Of a stretch of DNA of 7,037 nt, positions 1 to 6,160 are shown piece by piece. Origin of the DNA: an uncultured Eubacteriales bacterium. GTDB lineage: Bacteria; Bacillota; Clostridia; Oscillospirales; Oscillospiraceae. The position numbers were made by a program, and so were the translations under genes. Location: the NCBI GenBank assembly GCA_900549545.1, contig URPA01000078.1, positions 1-7,037 on the forward strand, written 5' to 3'. The notes under the pieces are model-generated. The model saw nothing but the letters and a program-made list of their open reading frames with translations, did not search any database and had not been told where the DNA came from. Position 1 is the first letter of the stretch; the number at the start of each line of letters is the position of its first letter.

Positions 1-195
1 GGTGCCGCGGCGGTGGGTGATGACGATGAACTGAGTGCGCTCGGCCATGGAGCGCATATAGCGGGCAAACCGTACCACATTGTTGTCGTCCAGAGCGGCC
101 TCGATCTCGTCCATCACCACAAAGGGGGTGGGCCGGACCTTCAAAATGGCAAAGTACAGGGCGATGGCCACAAAGGCCTTCTCGCCGCCGGAGAG
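1..195 (-). other. SMC C-terminal head segment joined in frame to ABC-F
   Basis: Residues 446-510 of the open frame read as the C-terminal half of an SMC head. They run from LSGGEKAFVAIALYFAILKV through RPTPFVVMDEIEAALDD (Walker B D474, E475) to TQFIVITHRRGT (499-510, H-loop H506). From memory this follows bacterial SMC closely (LSGGE.A..AIALLFAILKVRP.PFC.LDE.EAALD, then TQFIVITHRKGT). It does not resemble ABC-F, which would show LLLDEPTNHLD here. SMC normally reaches this region after a long coiled coil and a hinge, neither of which is present. The switch happens inside the codons for LSGGEKA (175-195), a motif common to both families. Either two loci were joined in assembly near a contig end or the gene is a real hybrid. 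The SMC assignment of these residues is firm; the cause is not. Confidence 0.88.
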
Positions 196-1530
196 CGCGC
201 CCACCTGCGTGAACACATCCTCACCCCGAAAACCAAACGCTGCCAGCCTGTCACGGGCCTGCTGCGGTGTGCAGCGGCAGTCATAGAGCATGGTGTCCAG
301 CGCCGAGCGCTCGGGATTGGAGAAGGTGACAAGCTGCGGCAGGTACGCCGCCTTGACCGCCGGGCCCATGGCAATATAGCCCGCGTCCGGCGTTTCCTGA
401 CCCATTATCATCTTGATAAGCGTGGATTTGCCGGTGCCGTTATCGCCTATGAGGGCGATGCGCTCCCCGCCGGTAACGAGCAGCGACAGGGAATCAAACA
501 GCTTCTTTTCGCCGAAGCTTTTGGAGACCCCGTCGATGACAAGCGCCTCGTCCCCGTTAAAATCCGCCTGCTTGAACGAAACGCTCAGCTTTTTCTGCTG
601 GGTGGGGCGCTCGCTGTTCTGGTTTAGCTTTTCAATGCGCTTTTCCATGGAAAAGGCACGCTTGTGGAGCTTGTCGTTGCCCATGAACGCCCAGAGATGC
701 AGCTGATCTGCCGCCCTCGTGAGCTGCTCGATCTTGGCCTGATCCTTCTCGTATTTCTTGAGCTTCTCCTCATAGCGGCGCTGCCGCTCCTCAACATAGA
801 AGCTGTAATTGCCGGAGTAAAACTCGGCCTTGCCCTCGTCGATCTCTATGCAGCGCTGCACAACGCGGTCGAGAAAATACCTGTCATGGCTGACGGCGAG
901 GACTGTTCCCTTGAAGTGCAGCAGATACTCCTCCAGCCACTGGGTCGCGCGCAAATCCAAATGGTTCGTCGGCTCGTCGAGCAGGAGAATGTCCGTGTCC
1001 TCAAGGATGAGCCTTGCGAGGTTCACCCTCGTGCGCTCCCCGCCGGAGAGACTGTCAAAAAGCTGCGAGCGCATCGCGGCGGGAATTTGAAGCCCGTTTG
1101 CCACGCGGTTGCGGTCGATCTCCATGTTATAGCCGCCCAAGCGGCGAAAGTCCTCGCTCAGCCGGTCAAACTCCCGCAGCAGCTCCGGAGCCTGGGAGGT
1201 CTCCATCTGCCGTGTCAGCTCCTCAAGGCGGTCGTTTATCGCGTAGAGCCTGCTGTGCGCGGAGCGGAGCACATCCTCCGTCGTCCAGCCCTCGGGGAAA
1301 ACCGGAATCTGGGAGATAAGCCCTATCCGACGGGAGGGGGCGACCATTACGTCACCGCTGTCATAGCCAATCTCCCCGCTGAGTATGCGCAGGAGCGTGG
1401 TCTTGCCGCAGCCGTTGTGGCCCAAAATCCCGACGCGCTCCCCGGTGTTGACCGTGAAGGACAGCCCGTCGAGTATATTTTTGCCAAGCTCAAAGGATTT
1501 TACCAGTGAGCTTACGGAAACATCAATCAT
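1..1530 (-). CDS. ABC-F family ATPase, 3' part replaced by SMC-like sequence; open at window edge
   Basis: 510 uninterrupted codons read leftwards from ATG at 1530 (AAGGAA ribosome site just upstream) to base 1 without a stop. ABC-F proteins are soluble twin-cassette ATPases that bind the ribosomal E site in translation control or antibiotic protection. First cassette: Walker A GHNGCGKT (37-44), Q-loop Q74, signature LSGGER (161-166), Walker B with LLLDEPTNHLD (182-192, catalytic E186), H-loop H215. A charged linker (~232-320, rich in E/K/R/Q) matches the P-site tRNA interaction region between ABC-F cassettes. Second cassette: Walker A GDNGTGKS (362-369), Q399, signature LSGGE (446-450). The expected ABC-F ending (LLLDEPTNHLD again) is then absent and residues ~446-510 match SMC. 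The gene lies 27 nt after the PBP gene with no terminator between, so it is probably in the same operon. The ABC-F subfamily is undetermined. The call is secure up to about residue 445; the 3' end is suspect. Confidence 0.9.
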   Translation of the reverse strand, partial: MIDVSVSSLVKSFELGKNILDGLSFTVNTGERVGILGHNGCGKTTLLRILSGEIGYDSGDVMVAPSRRIGLISQIPVFPEGWTTEDVLRSAHSRLYAINDRLEELTRQMETSQAPELLREFDRLSEDFRRLGGYNMEIDRNRVANGLQIPAAMRSQLFDSLSGGERTRVNLARLILEDTDILLLDEPTNHLDLRATQWLEEYLLHFKGTVLAVSHDRYFLDRVVQRCIEIDEGKAEFYSGNYSFYVEERQRRYEEKLKKYEKDQAKIEQLTRAADQLHLWAFMGNDKLHKRAFSMEKRIEKLNQNSERPTQQKKLSVSFKQADFNGDEALVIDGVSKSFGEKKLFDSLSLLVTGGERIALIGDNGTGKSTLIKMIMGQETPDAGYIAMGPAVKAAYLPQLVTFSNPERSALDTMLYDCRCTPQQARDRLAAFGFRGEDVFTQVGALSGGEKAFVAIALYFAILKVRPTPFVVMDEIEAALDDNNVVRFARYMRSMAERTQFIVITHRRGT

Positions 1531-1557
1531 GTCGCTTTCCTTTTATATAATATAGGT

Positions 1558-2850
1558 TTATCTGTTCACCGCCGCCTGAAGCAGGGTGTTTGCAACAGCG
1601 CCGGCGTTTGTAAGCCCGCCGCCGCCGCGCTCGATCATCACGACAAAGGCGTAGGGGTGCGCCTCATCCTGTAAAAAGCCGGTAAACCAGGCATGGCTTG
1701 TCCCGTCCCCAAGCTCGGCCGTGCCGGACTTGGCGCAGATATTGAGCCCCGGGAACCGGTCGCTGCCGTAGCCCGCCGCAACGTTATAGCTCATCATCTC
1801 CTGAAGCTTCTGCGCGGTGCCGGCCTCAATAAGCCGGGACTTTACCGCGTCCTTGCCGTCCATTATAAGCTTCGGCTCGCACAAAACGCCATTGTTCGCG
1901 ATGGCGGAGACGTAGCGCAGCATCGTGTATGGGCAGACGGTGTCCGTGCTCTGGCCGATGCCCGCCCAGGCAAGCTCCGGGTCGCCCACAAATTCCGTGG
2001 GGAAGGTCCCGGCGGCGGTGGGAATCCCATCGAGGGAATGTGCGGAGAGAAAGCCGAAGTCCTTTACGTATTCAAGCAGCGTGTCCTGACCAATCATCAC
2101 GGCGATCTGCGCGAAGGCGCAGTTGCAGGAGTTGGCAAGCGCCTGCTCAAAGGTCTGGGTATAGTGCGTCCCGGAGCAGTTGATATCCACCCCGGCGATG
2201 GTGTATGTGCCCTCACAGTAGAAGCTGCGCTGGTAGATATCGGGGATGTTCTCAATCGCTGCGGCCGCCGTCACCAGCTTGAAGACCGAGCCGGGGACAA
2301 AGGCGGCGGAGAGGCAGCGGTTGATGTACGCCCCATCCGGCGGCTCAGCGTCCGCGTCCGCCGGGTCAACGGCGGGGGAGGACACCATGCACAAAAGCTC
2401 ACCGGTGGTATAATCCATCAGCAGCACCGCGCCGTTTCTGCCGTCAAGCGCACGGTAGGCGGTCTTTGAAAGCTCCGAGTCAATATTAAGCTGCCAGCTG
2501 CTGCTCTCGGCCTTGGTGGTGCCTGTGAGCAGGTCAAAGCCCTGCATATCGTTCCAGAAGCTCGAGAGCACGCCCGTCCCGGTGCGGCCCCAGTAATCCC
2601 CGGTGACGTGGTAGTTTGCTATGCGGGCCTCCGCGTCATCGGAGAAGAGGTTCTCCGTCGCGGAGAAGGCGGCGAGCAGCTGCCCGTTGCGGTCTGTCAG
2701 CTCCCCGGTGGAGCCGGAGTTTGCCCGGGAAAAGTACAGCGCCCAGTCCTGCCCGTGGTCCACATAGCGCAGGATGTATACGCCCAAGCCGAAGATAACG
2801 GCCAGCGCGATAATGAGCACCGAGAAGGCGCGGCGGTTTATTTTTTTCAT
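1558..2850 (-). CDS. Penicillin-binding transpeptidase (class B-like, SEDS partner)
   Basis: 430-residue D,D-transpeptidase that would cross-link peptidoglycan stem peptides outside the membrane. A basic start (MKKINRR) precedes one membrane anchor at about 9-29 and no signal-peptidase site is obvious. A short linker/pedestal region follows (about 45-135) and then the catalytic domain with all three motifs: SVFK (nucleophile S188, K191) within FVPGSVFK, SCN (241-243), and KSGT (374-377). Cysteines 212, 225, 242 and 244 flank the active site region. At 430 residues it is shorter than most class B PBPs (often 550-700), mainly because the pedestal is reduced; actinobacterial PbpA is similarly compact. 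Its ATG overlaps the stop of the upstream SEDS gene (ATGA, 2847-2850), implying translational coupling and a SEDS-PBP synthase pair. Whether it serves elongation, division or sporulation cannot be read from the sequence. Confidence 0.93.
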   Translation of the reverse strand: MKKINRRAFSVLIIALAVIFGLGVYILRYVDHGQDWALYFSRANSGSTGELTDRNGQLLAAFSATENLFSDDAEARIANYHVTGDYWGRTGTGVLSSFWNDMQGFDLLTGTTKAESSSWQLNIDSELSKTAYRALDGRNGAVLLMDYTTGELLCMVSSPAVDPADADAEPPDGAYINRCLSAAFVPGSVFKLVTAAAAIENIPDIYQRSFYCEGTYTIAGVDINCSGTHYTQTFEQALANSCNCAFAQIAVMIGQDTLLEYVKDFGFLSAHSLDGIPTAAGTFPTEFVGDPELAWAGIGQSTDTVCPYTMLRYVSAIANNGVLCEPKLIMDGKDAVKSRLIEAGTAQKLQEMMSYNVAAGYGSDRFPGLNICAKSGTAELGDGTSHAWFTGFLQDEAHPYAFVVMIERGGGGLTNAGAVANTLLQAAVNR

Positions 2851-4604
2851 TCCTGCTCCTCCTCGTCCTCCGCGCGGGCGTATAGATAGTCCCGGCTGCG
2901 CTCGCGGTACTGCGCGCCGTCCTCCGGCGGGGGATTGACCTTGCCCGGGCGCACGGCGAAGCTTGAGCCCTTGCGATTATCCGCGCCCTTTATAAAGGCC
3001 ATGAGCATCCAGCAGCTCAATAGCGACGAGCCGCCCCTTGAAACAAACGGGAAGGTGACGCCGGTAAACGGCAGAATATCCAGCGAGCCGAAAACGTTCA
3101 GCCCAAGCTGCGTAAGCAGAATCGCGGTGGAGGCGCAGGCGGCGATGGCATTGTAGGCCGAGCGCCCGTGCCGCGCGGTGCGCACGGCGAAGAAGGCCAG
3201 CGTCAGCACGGCGAGCACCATGCAGATTGCGATTATGAGCCCCAGCTCCTCACACACAACGGCAAAAACCATGTCCGTATCGGCGGCAAAGATGTCCTTA
3301 AGCCAGCCCTGCCCTGCGCCCTTACCGAAAAGCCCGCCCGAGGCGGCGGCAGACATGGCGCGCGTCTGCTGATAGCCCTTGTCGTAAACATCCTCCCACA
3401 CATGCCCCCAGGAGGCAAAGCGCTGGGCAATATACGGCTTCACACTGATGGCTAAAAAGCCCGCCAGCCCCGCCCCGGAGACGGCGAGGAGCACTGTCGC
3501 TATTGAACCGGAGCGCATGAAGGAGATAATAAGAAAGCACACGAAGAACACCAGCGCCGTGCCAAAGTCGCCGATGAGCGCCAGAGCCATGACGCAGGCG
3601 GCGGAAAAGATGATGAACGAATACAGGTTTTTGCGGCGGTAGAGCCTGTCGAGCGTGGACGCGCCCACGTAGACATAAGCGACCTTTACAAGCTCCGACG
3701 GCTGGAAGGAATAGCCCCCGAACTGGAGCCAGTTGCGCGCGCCGAGGACAGCCTCACTCGTCGCCACGTTCAGCGCCAGCAGCCCCAGCGCGAGGATGGC
3801 GAAGGGTATGCGCATGGCCTCCGTCCGCCGCAGGCTGCGCAGCCACCAGCCAAAAAGGAGAAACAGCAGCACGCTTGCAAGCATCAGCAGAATGTGCTTA
3901 TACATATCCTCCGGCGTCGCCGATACCGCGACCGACACGCCCAGGGAGGTGAGGTAGAAGGCGATAGTCTCAACCTCAAAGCCGCTGCGGCCTATGATGC
4001 GCATGGAGTTATAGCACAGCCACTGCATCAGGATAAGCGCCGCGAAGGCAACGCCTATGCCCAAAATGCAGTCAGGCTCGGCAGAGAAAAGATGCTCCAT
4101 GAACAAAAACAGCTCAAACAGCGTCAGCTCCACGAGGGTTATCGCGGGGGAGACGCGCTTTCCCACCTGAGTGCGGGATTTTTCGATTTTTTCAAGCTTC
4201 TCCGGGCTTATATCCAAAAAGCGCACACAGCTCCCCGCGAGGTTTATAACATCCCCGTGCTGCACCTCAAGCCCGCCGCCGACGGGGATACCGTTGACCC
4301 AGACCCCGCCCTTGGAGAACACGTCGTAAATTATCCAGGTGCCGCTGTCGCTGCGCTTCAAAACGGCGTGTATGCGGCCGATTCCGGGCCTGTCCACCCG
4401 GATATCCGCGCCGCCGCTGCGGCCGATGGTGTTCTCCCAGTGGTATACGGGCACGTTCTCCCGGCCCACGCGGATGTAGGCCCAGACCTCCGGCTCATAG
4501 CGCTCGCTGAGCATGGAGCGTATGCAGCGGACCATGATCACGACTGACAGAACTATCAGCGCGAATCGGGCCACTGCCATCATGTATTGCATAAACAGCT
4601 CCAT
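2847..4604 (-). CDS. FHA domain-SEDS (RodA/FtsW/SpoVE) glycan polymerase
   Basis: 585 residues. An N-terminal membrane helix (about 7-26) is followed by a cytoplasmic FHA domain (about 42-132: NTIGRSG 58-64, GRIH 76-79, VNG 103-105). A short charged stretch then leads into a multi-helix SEDS domain (about 150-540) and a hydrophilic acidic tail. SEDS hallmarks are WLQFGGYSFQPSELVK (292-307), GDFGTA (345-350), TDMVFAVVCEELGL (443-456, with D444 at the essential aspartate position of RodA) and FPFVSRGGSS (518-527). The family polymerises lipid II into glycan strands at the membrane. FHA domains normally read phosphothreonine, suggesting control by a PASTA-type Ser/Thr kinase, but the usual Ser of the SRxH motif is Gly76 here. 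Start ATG at 4604 has AAAGGTGAG six bases upstream. It heads the operon with the PBP. RodA versus FtsW/SpoVE subtype is unresolved. Confidence 0.94.
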   Translation of the reverse strand: MELFMQYMMAVARFALIVLSVVIMVRCIRSMLSERYEPEVWAYIRVGRENVPVYHWENTIGRSGGADIRVDRPGIGRIHAVLKRSDSGTWIIYDVFSKGGVWVNGIPVGGGLEVQHGDVINLAGSCVRFLDISPEKLEKIEKSRTQVGKRVSPAITLVELTLFELFLFMEHLFSAEPDCILGIGVAFAALILMQWLCYNSMRIIGRSGFEVETIAFYLTSLGVSVAVSATPEDMYKHILLMLASVLLFLLFGWWLRSLRRTEAMRIPFAILALGLLALNVATSEAVLGARNWLQFGGYSFQPSELVKVAYVYVGASTLDRLYRRKNLYSFIIFSAACVMALALIGDFGTALVFFVCFLIISFMRSGSIATVLLAVSGAGLAGFLAISVKPYIAQRFASWGHVWEDVYDKGYQQTRAMSAAASGGLFGKGAGQGWLKDIFAADTDMVFAVVCEELGLIIAICMVLAVLTLAFFAVRTARHGRSAYNAIAACASTAILLTQLGLNVFGSLDILPFTGVTFPFVSRGGSSLLSCWMLMAFIKGADNRKGSSFAVRPGKVNPPPEDGAQYRERSRDYLYARAEDEEEQE

Positions 4605-4652
4605 GCGATGCTCACCTTTCAGAAAAAATTGGTACGCGAAAATGCGGCTTTT

Positions 4653-4682
4653 ATTATATCACAAGGGTGTATCGCTTGACAA
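4653..4682 (-). promoter_or_regulatory. Sigma-A-type promoter of the SEDS-PBP-ABC-F operon
   Basis: On the minus strand there is TTGTCA (4682-4677), an 18-nt spacer, and TATAAT (4658-4653) preceded by TGA, an extended -10 feature. Transcription would start near 4646 and give a leader of about 42 nt before ATG 4604, with ribosome site AAAGGTGAG at 4619-4611. It shares its -35 bases with the divergent promoter. Confidence 0.82.
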
Positions 4683-4704
4683 CTCGCACAAACTATTCTA
4701 AAAT
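4676..4704 (+). promoter_or_regulatory. Sigma-A-type promoter of the Mrp-NifX-like genes
   Basis: Consensus TTGACA (4676-4681), a 17-nt spacer and TAAAAT (4699-4704). Start of transcription is expected near 4711, giving a leader of about 33 nt before ATG 4744 with AAGGAA at 4731-4736. A 10-bp palindrome AATAATTATT (4708-4717) covers the presumed start and could be an operator, or chance in AT-rich DNA. Confidence 0.85.
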
Positions 4705-4743
4705 ATAAATAATTATTAACACTATCCGGAAAGGAACTTCTCT

Positions 4744-5568
4744 ATGAGCGAATGTAATCACGATTGCTCCTCCTGCTCTGAGCAGTGCTCCGAGCGTCAG
4801 GCTGAGAGCTTCAGAAAAGAGCTGCGCCCCGGCTCTACCGTAAAAAAGGTAATCGCCGTTGTCAGCGGCAAGGGCGGCGTCGGCAAGTCCCTGGTGACGA
4901 GTCTTTTGGCCTCCGAGATGCAGCGCAGGGGCTATAATGCCGCCGTGCTGGACGCGGATATCACCGGCCCCTCCATCCCGCGCTCCTTTGGCATCACCCA
5001 GCACGCCTTTGGGACGGACGAGTATCTTCTCCCCGCCACCACACACACCGGGCTTCAGGTCATGAGCATGAACCTGATTTTGGAGAACGAGACTGAGCCT
5101 GTTGTCTGGCGCGGCCCGGTCATCGCCGGTGCTGTGACCCAGTTCTGGACCGATGTGCTGTGGACGGATGTTGACTATATGTTTGTTGATATGCCTCCCG
5201 GAACGGGCGATGTGCCCCTGACCGTGTTCCAGTCCCTGCCGGTGGACGGTATAGTTATAGTCACCACCCCGCAGGATATGGTCAGCATGATAGTCTCCAA
5301 GGCTGTCAACATGGCGGAGCTTATGAACATCCCCGTCATCGGTCTTGCGGAGAATATGGCCTACTTCAAGTGCCCCGACTGCGGCAAGGTTCACAATATC
5401 TTTGGCGACAGCCATGCTGAGGAGGTCGCCAAGGCCTTCGGCATTGAGAGAGTCGTCAAGCTCCCCATCGACCCGGTCATCGCCGCTATGGTGGACGCGG
5501 GCGAGGTCGAATCCGTCAGCGGCGAGAATGTGGCCCCCATCGCGGACTATATCGAAAAGGAGCTGTAA
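4744..5568 (+). CDS. Mrp/NBP35-family Fe-S cluster carrier ATPase
   Basis: 274-residue soluble P-loop NTPase of the Mrp/NBP35 (ApbC) branch of the MinD/ParA group, proteins that bind a [4Fe-4S] cluster and pass it to apo-proteins. A Cys-rich N-terminus (C4, C8, C11, C15) precedes the ATPase core: deviant Walker A GKGGVGKS (42-49) with its signature lysine, Walker A' LDADITGPSIP (69-79), and switch II DMPPGTGD (149-156). The family's C-terminal CPDC (C210, C213) is the expected bridging cluster site between subunits. Length is normal for the family. The start is supported by AAGGAA seven bases upstream and a strong promoter. The next gene encodes a small NifX-like metal-cluster protein, so the pair probably handles metal-sulfur clusters together. 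The in vivo client is unknown. The four-Cys N-terminus recalls eukaryotic NBP35 but its spacing differs. Confidence 0.95.
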   Translation: MSECNHDCSSCSEQCSERQAESFRKELRPGSTVKKVIAVVSGKGGVGKSLVTSLLASEMQRRGYNAAVLDADITGPSIPRSFGITQHAFGTDEYLLPATTHTGLQVMSMNLILENETEPVVWRGPVIAGAVTQFWTDVLWTDVDYMFVDMPPGTGDVPLTVFQSLPVDGIVIVTTPQDMVSMIVSKAVNMAELMNIPVIGLAENMAYFKCPDCGKVHNIFGDSHAEEVAKAFGIERVVKLPIDPVIAAMVDAGEVESVSGENVAPIADYIEKEL

Positions 5569-5587
5569 TGTGATAAATCACATTACA
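5564..5587. promoter_or_regulatory. 24-bp perfect palindrome over the Mrp stop codon
   Basis: Arms TGTAATGTGAT (5564-5574) and ATCACATTACA (5577-5587) are exact reverse complements separated by AA. The stop codon TAA lies at 5566-5568 inside the left arm. No T-run follows, so it is a poor intrinsic terminator. The symmetry fits a dimeric repressor or activator site, or an mRNA 3' hairpin. It contains TGTGA and TCACA, but four bases apart rather than the six of a CRP site. Confidence 0.6.
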
Positions 5588-5597
5588 TGATTAAAAA

Positions 5598-5641
5598 TGG
5601 CGTGCCTCTCGCCGTTTACACGGCAACCGAGGCACATGCCA
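5598..5641 (+). ncRNA. Structured 44-nt hairpin in the leader of the NifX-like gene
   Basis: Stem TGGC/GCCA (5598-5601 with 5638-5641), a two-base bulge AT (5636-5637), and a 7-bp stem GTGCCTC/GAGGCAC (5602-5608 with 5629-5635). An asymmetric internal loop follows (TC 5609-5610 against AACC 5625-5628), then a 5-bp stem GCCGT/ACGGC (5611-5615 with 5620-5624) closed by a TTAC loop. There is no T-run after it, so it is not an ordinary terminator. Its position just before the alternative helices that cover the downstream ribosome site suggests a sensor or protein-binding element. I do not recognise it as a known riboswitch. Confidence 0.5.
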
Positions 5642-5643
5642 AA

Positions 5644-5714
5644 TAATCTCCATTCGCCGCAAGTGGAGATGCTTCTTTAGCTATTCTGTAAAATGTGCGG
5701 CAGAATGGAGATTA
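5644..5714 (+). promoter_or_regulatory. Ribosome-site-sequestering helix with a competing local hairpin
   Basis: The left arm TAATCTCCATTCGCCGCA (5644-5661) pairs over 18 bp with 5696-5714 (TGCGGC, one bulged A at 5702, then GAATGGAGATTA). The right arm includes the TGGAG ribosome site (5706-5710) of the gene starting at 5719. The same left-arm bases ATCTCCA (5646-5652) can instead pair with a nearby second TGGAGAT (5664-5670) in a 7-bp hairpin, which would leave the true ribosome site free. The two folds exclude each other, the usual layout of translational switches. The pairings are direct sequence facts; regulation is inferred. Confidence 0.55.
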
Positions 5715-5718
5715 AATT

Positions 5719-6153
5719 ATGAAGATAGCGGTTGCTTACGATAACGGCGAGATCGGCGGCCATTTCGGACACTGCGAGTGCTTTGCCGTCTATGATTACT
5801 ATGGCGAGTATGTCCACGAGTGCAAGAAAAAGCTCGTTGAAAGCACCGACAGGCACGGCCATCAGCAGATGGCGGAGCTTATGCAGGAGCTTGGCGTTGA
5901 AGCCGTCATCGTCAGCCAGATGGGAGATGAGGCCAAGAGCCTGCTGCTGAGCATGGGCATCATCCCTGTCCTGGGCTATACCGGCGACGCGGATACCGCC
6001 GCCGATATGCTTGTCACCGGCCAGCTTCCCCCTCCGGGGGCTGACGGCGGCTGCTCCGGCGGCTGTGGTGGCTGCGGCGGAAGCTGTGGCGGCCATGACC
6101 ATGACGATGGGGACGGCGGCTGCGGCTGCGGCGGTGGTTGCTGCGGGCATTGA
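5719..6153 (+). CDS. NifX/NifB-like FeMo-cofactor-type protein with Cys/Gly/His tail
   Basis: 144-residue small soluble protein. Residues 1-103 resemble the dinitrogenase iron-molybdenum cofactor biosynthesis domain (NifX, NafY, C-terminus of NifB), including MKIAVAYDNGEIGGHFGHCE with its HFGHC motif (15-19) and a VEAVIVSQMGDEA segment (60-72). These domains bind metal-sulfur clusters or precursors; in non-nitrogen-fixing Clostridia their role is largely unknown. A low-complexity tail (about 107-144) follows, rich in Gly with eight Cys (112, 116, 119, 123, 135, 137, 141, 142), three His (126, 128, 144) and several Asp. It is a likely metal-binding extension. The start has TGGAG eight bases upstream; that site is enclosed in the helix at 5644-5714. 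It is probably expressed with the upstream Mrp ATPase, which could load or receive its cluster. Nothing in the window suggests nitrogen fixation itself. Confidence 0.9.
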   Translation: MKIAVAYDNGEIGGHFGHCECFAVYDYYGEYVHECKKKLVESTDRHGHQQMAELMQELGVEAVIVSQMGDEAKSLLLSMGIIPVLGYTGDADTAADMLVTGQLPPPGADGGCSGGCGGCGGSCGGHDHDDGDGGCGCGGGCCGH

Positions 6154-6160
6154 AAGTCCT

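Noticed and set aside
13..1509. Long plus-strand open frames (13-627, 664-1509) over the left region
   Set aside because: They are antisense frames of the minus-strand ABC-F gene, whose 510 codons carry every expected cassette motif; the plus-strand proteins show no family features.
1531..1557. Internal promoter before the ABC-F gene (AT-rich TATATTATATAA on the minus strand)
   Set aside because: No acceptable -35 hexamer lies 16-18 bases upstream; the short gap is better read as an operon spacer holding the ribosome site.
1693..2469. 258-codon plus-strand frame
   Set aside because: Antisense to the PBP gene, which has complete SxxK, SxN and KSG motifs; GC-rich codon bias keeps the opposite strand open.
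3894..4547. 217-codon plus-strand frame opposite the FHA-SEDS gene
   Set aside because: Antisense shadow with no ribosome site and no recognisable domain.
4693..5415. 240-codon minus-strand frame opposite the Mrp gene
   Set aside because: Its sense counterpart has full Mrp/NBP35 motifs; the minus frame would end inside the divergent promoter region and has no matching signals.
5564..5587. CRP/FNR or Rex binding site
   Set aside because: TGTGA and TCACA are separated by 4 bases instead of the 6 of a CRP site, and neither the FNR nor the Rex consensus fits; recorded only as a palindrome.
5587..5646. 19-codon frame (MIKNGVPLAVYTATEAHAK) as a leader peptide whose stop falls on the anti-ribosome-site arm
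   Set aside because: The position is attractive for attenuation, but no ribosome site precedes the ATG (the nearest AAGGAG is about 24 nt away) and the codons coincide with a strong hairpin that explains the sequence better.
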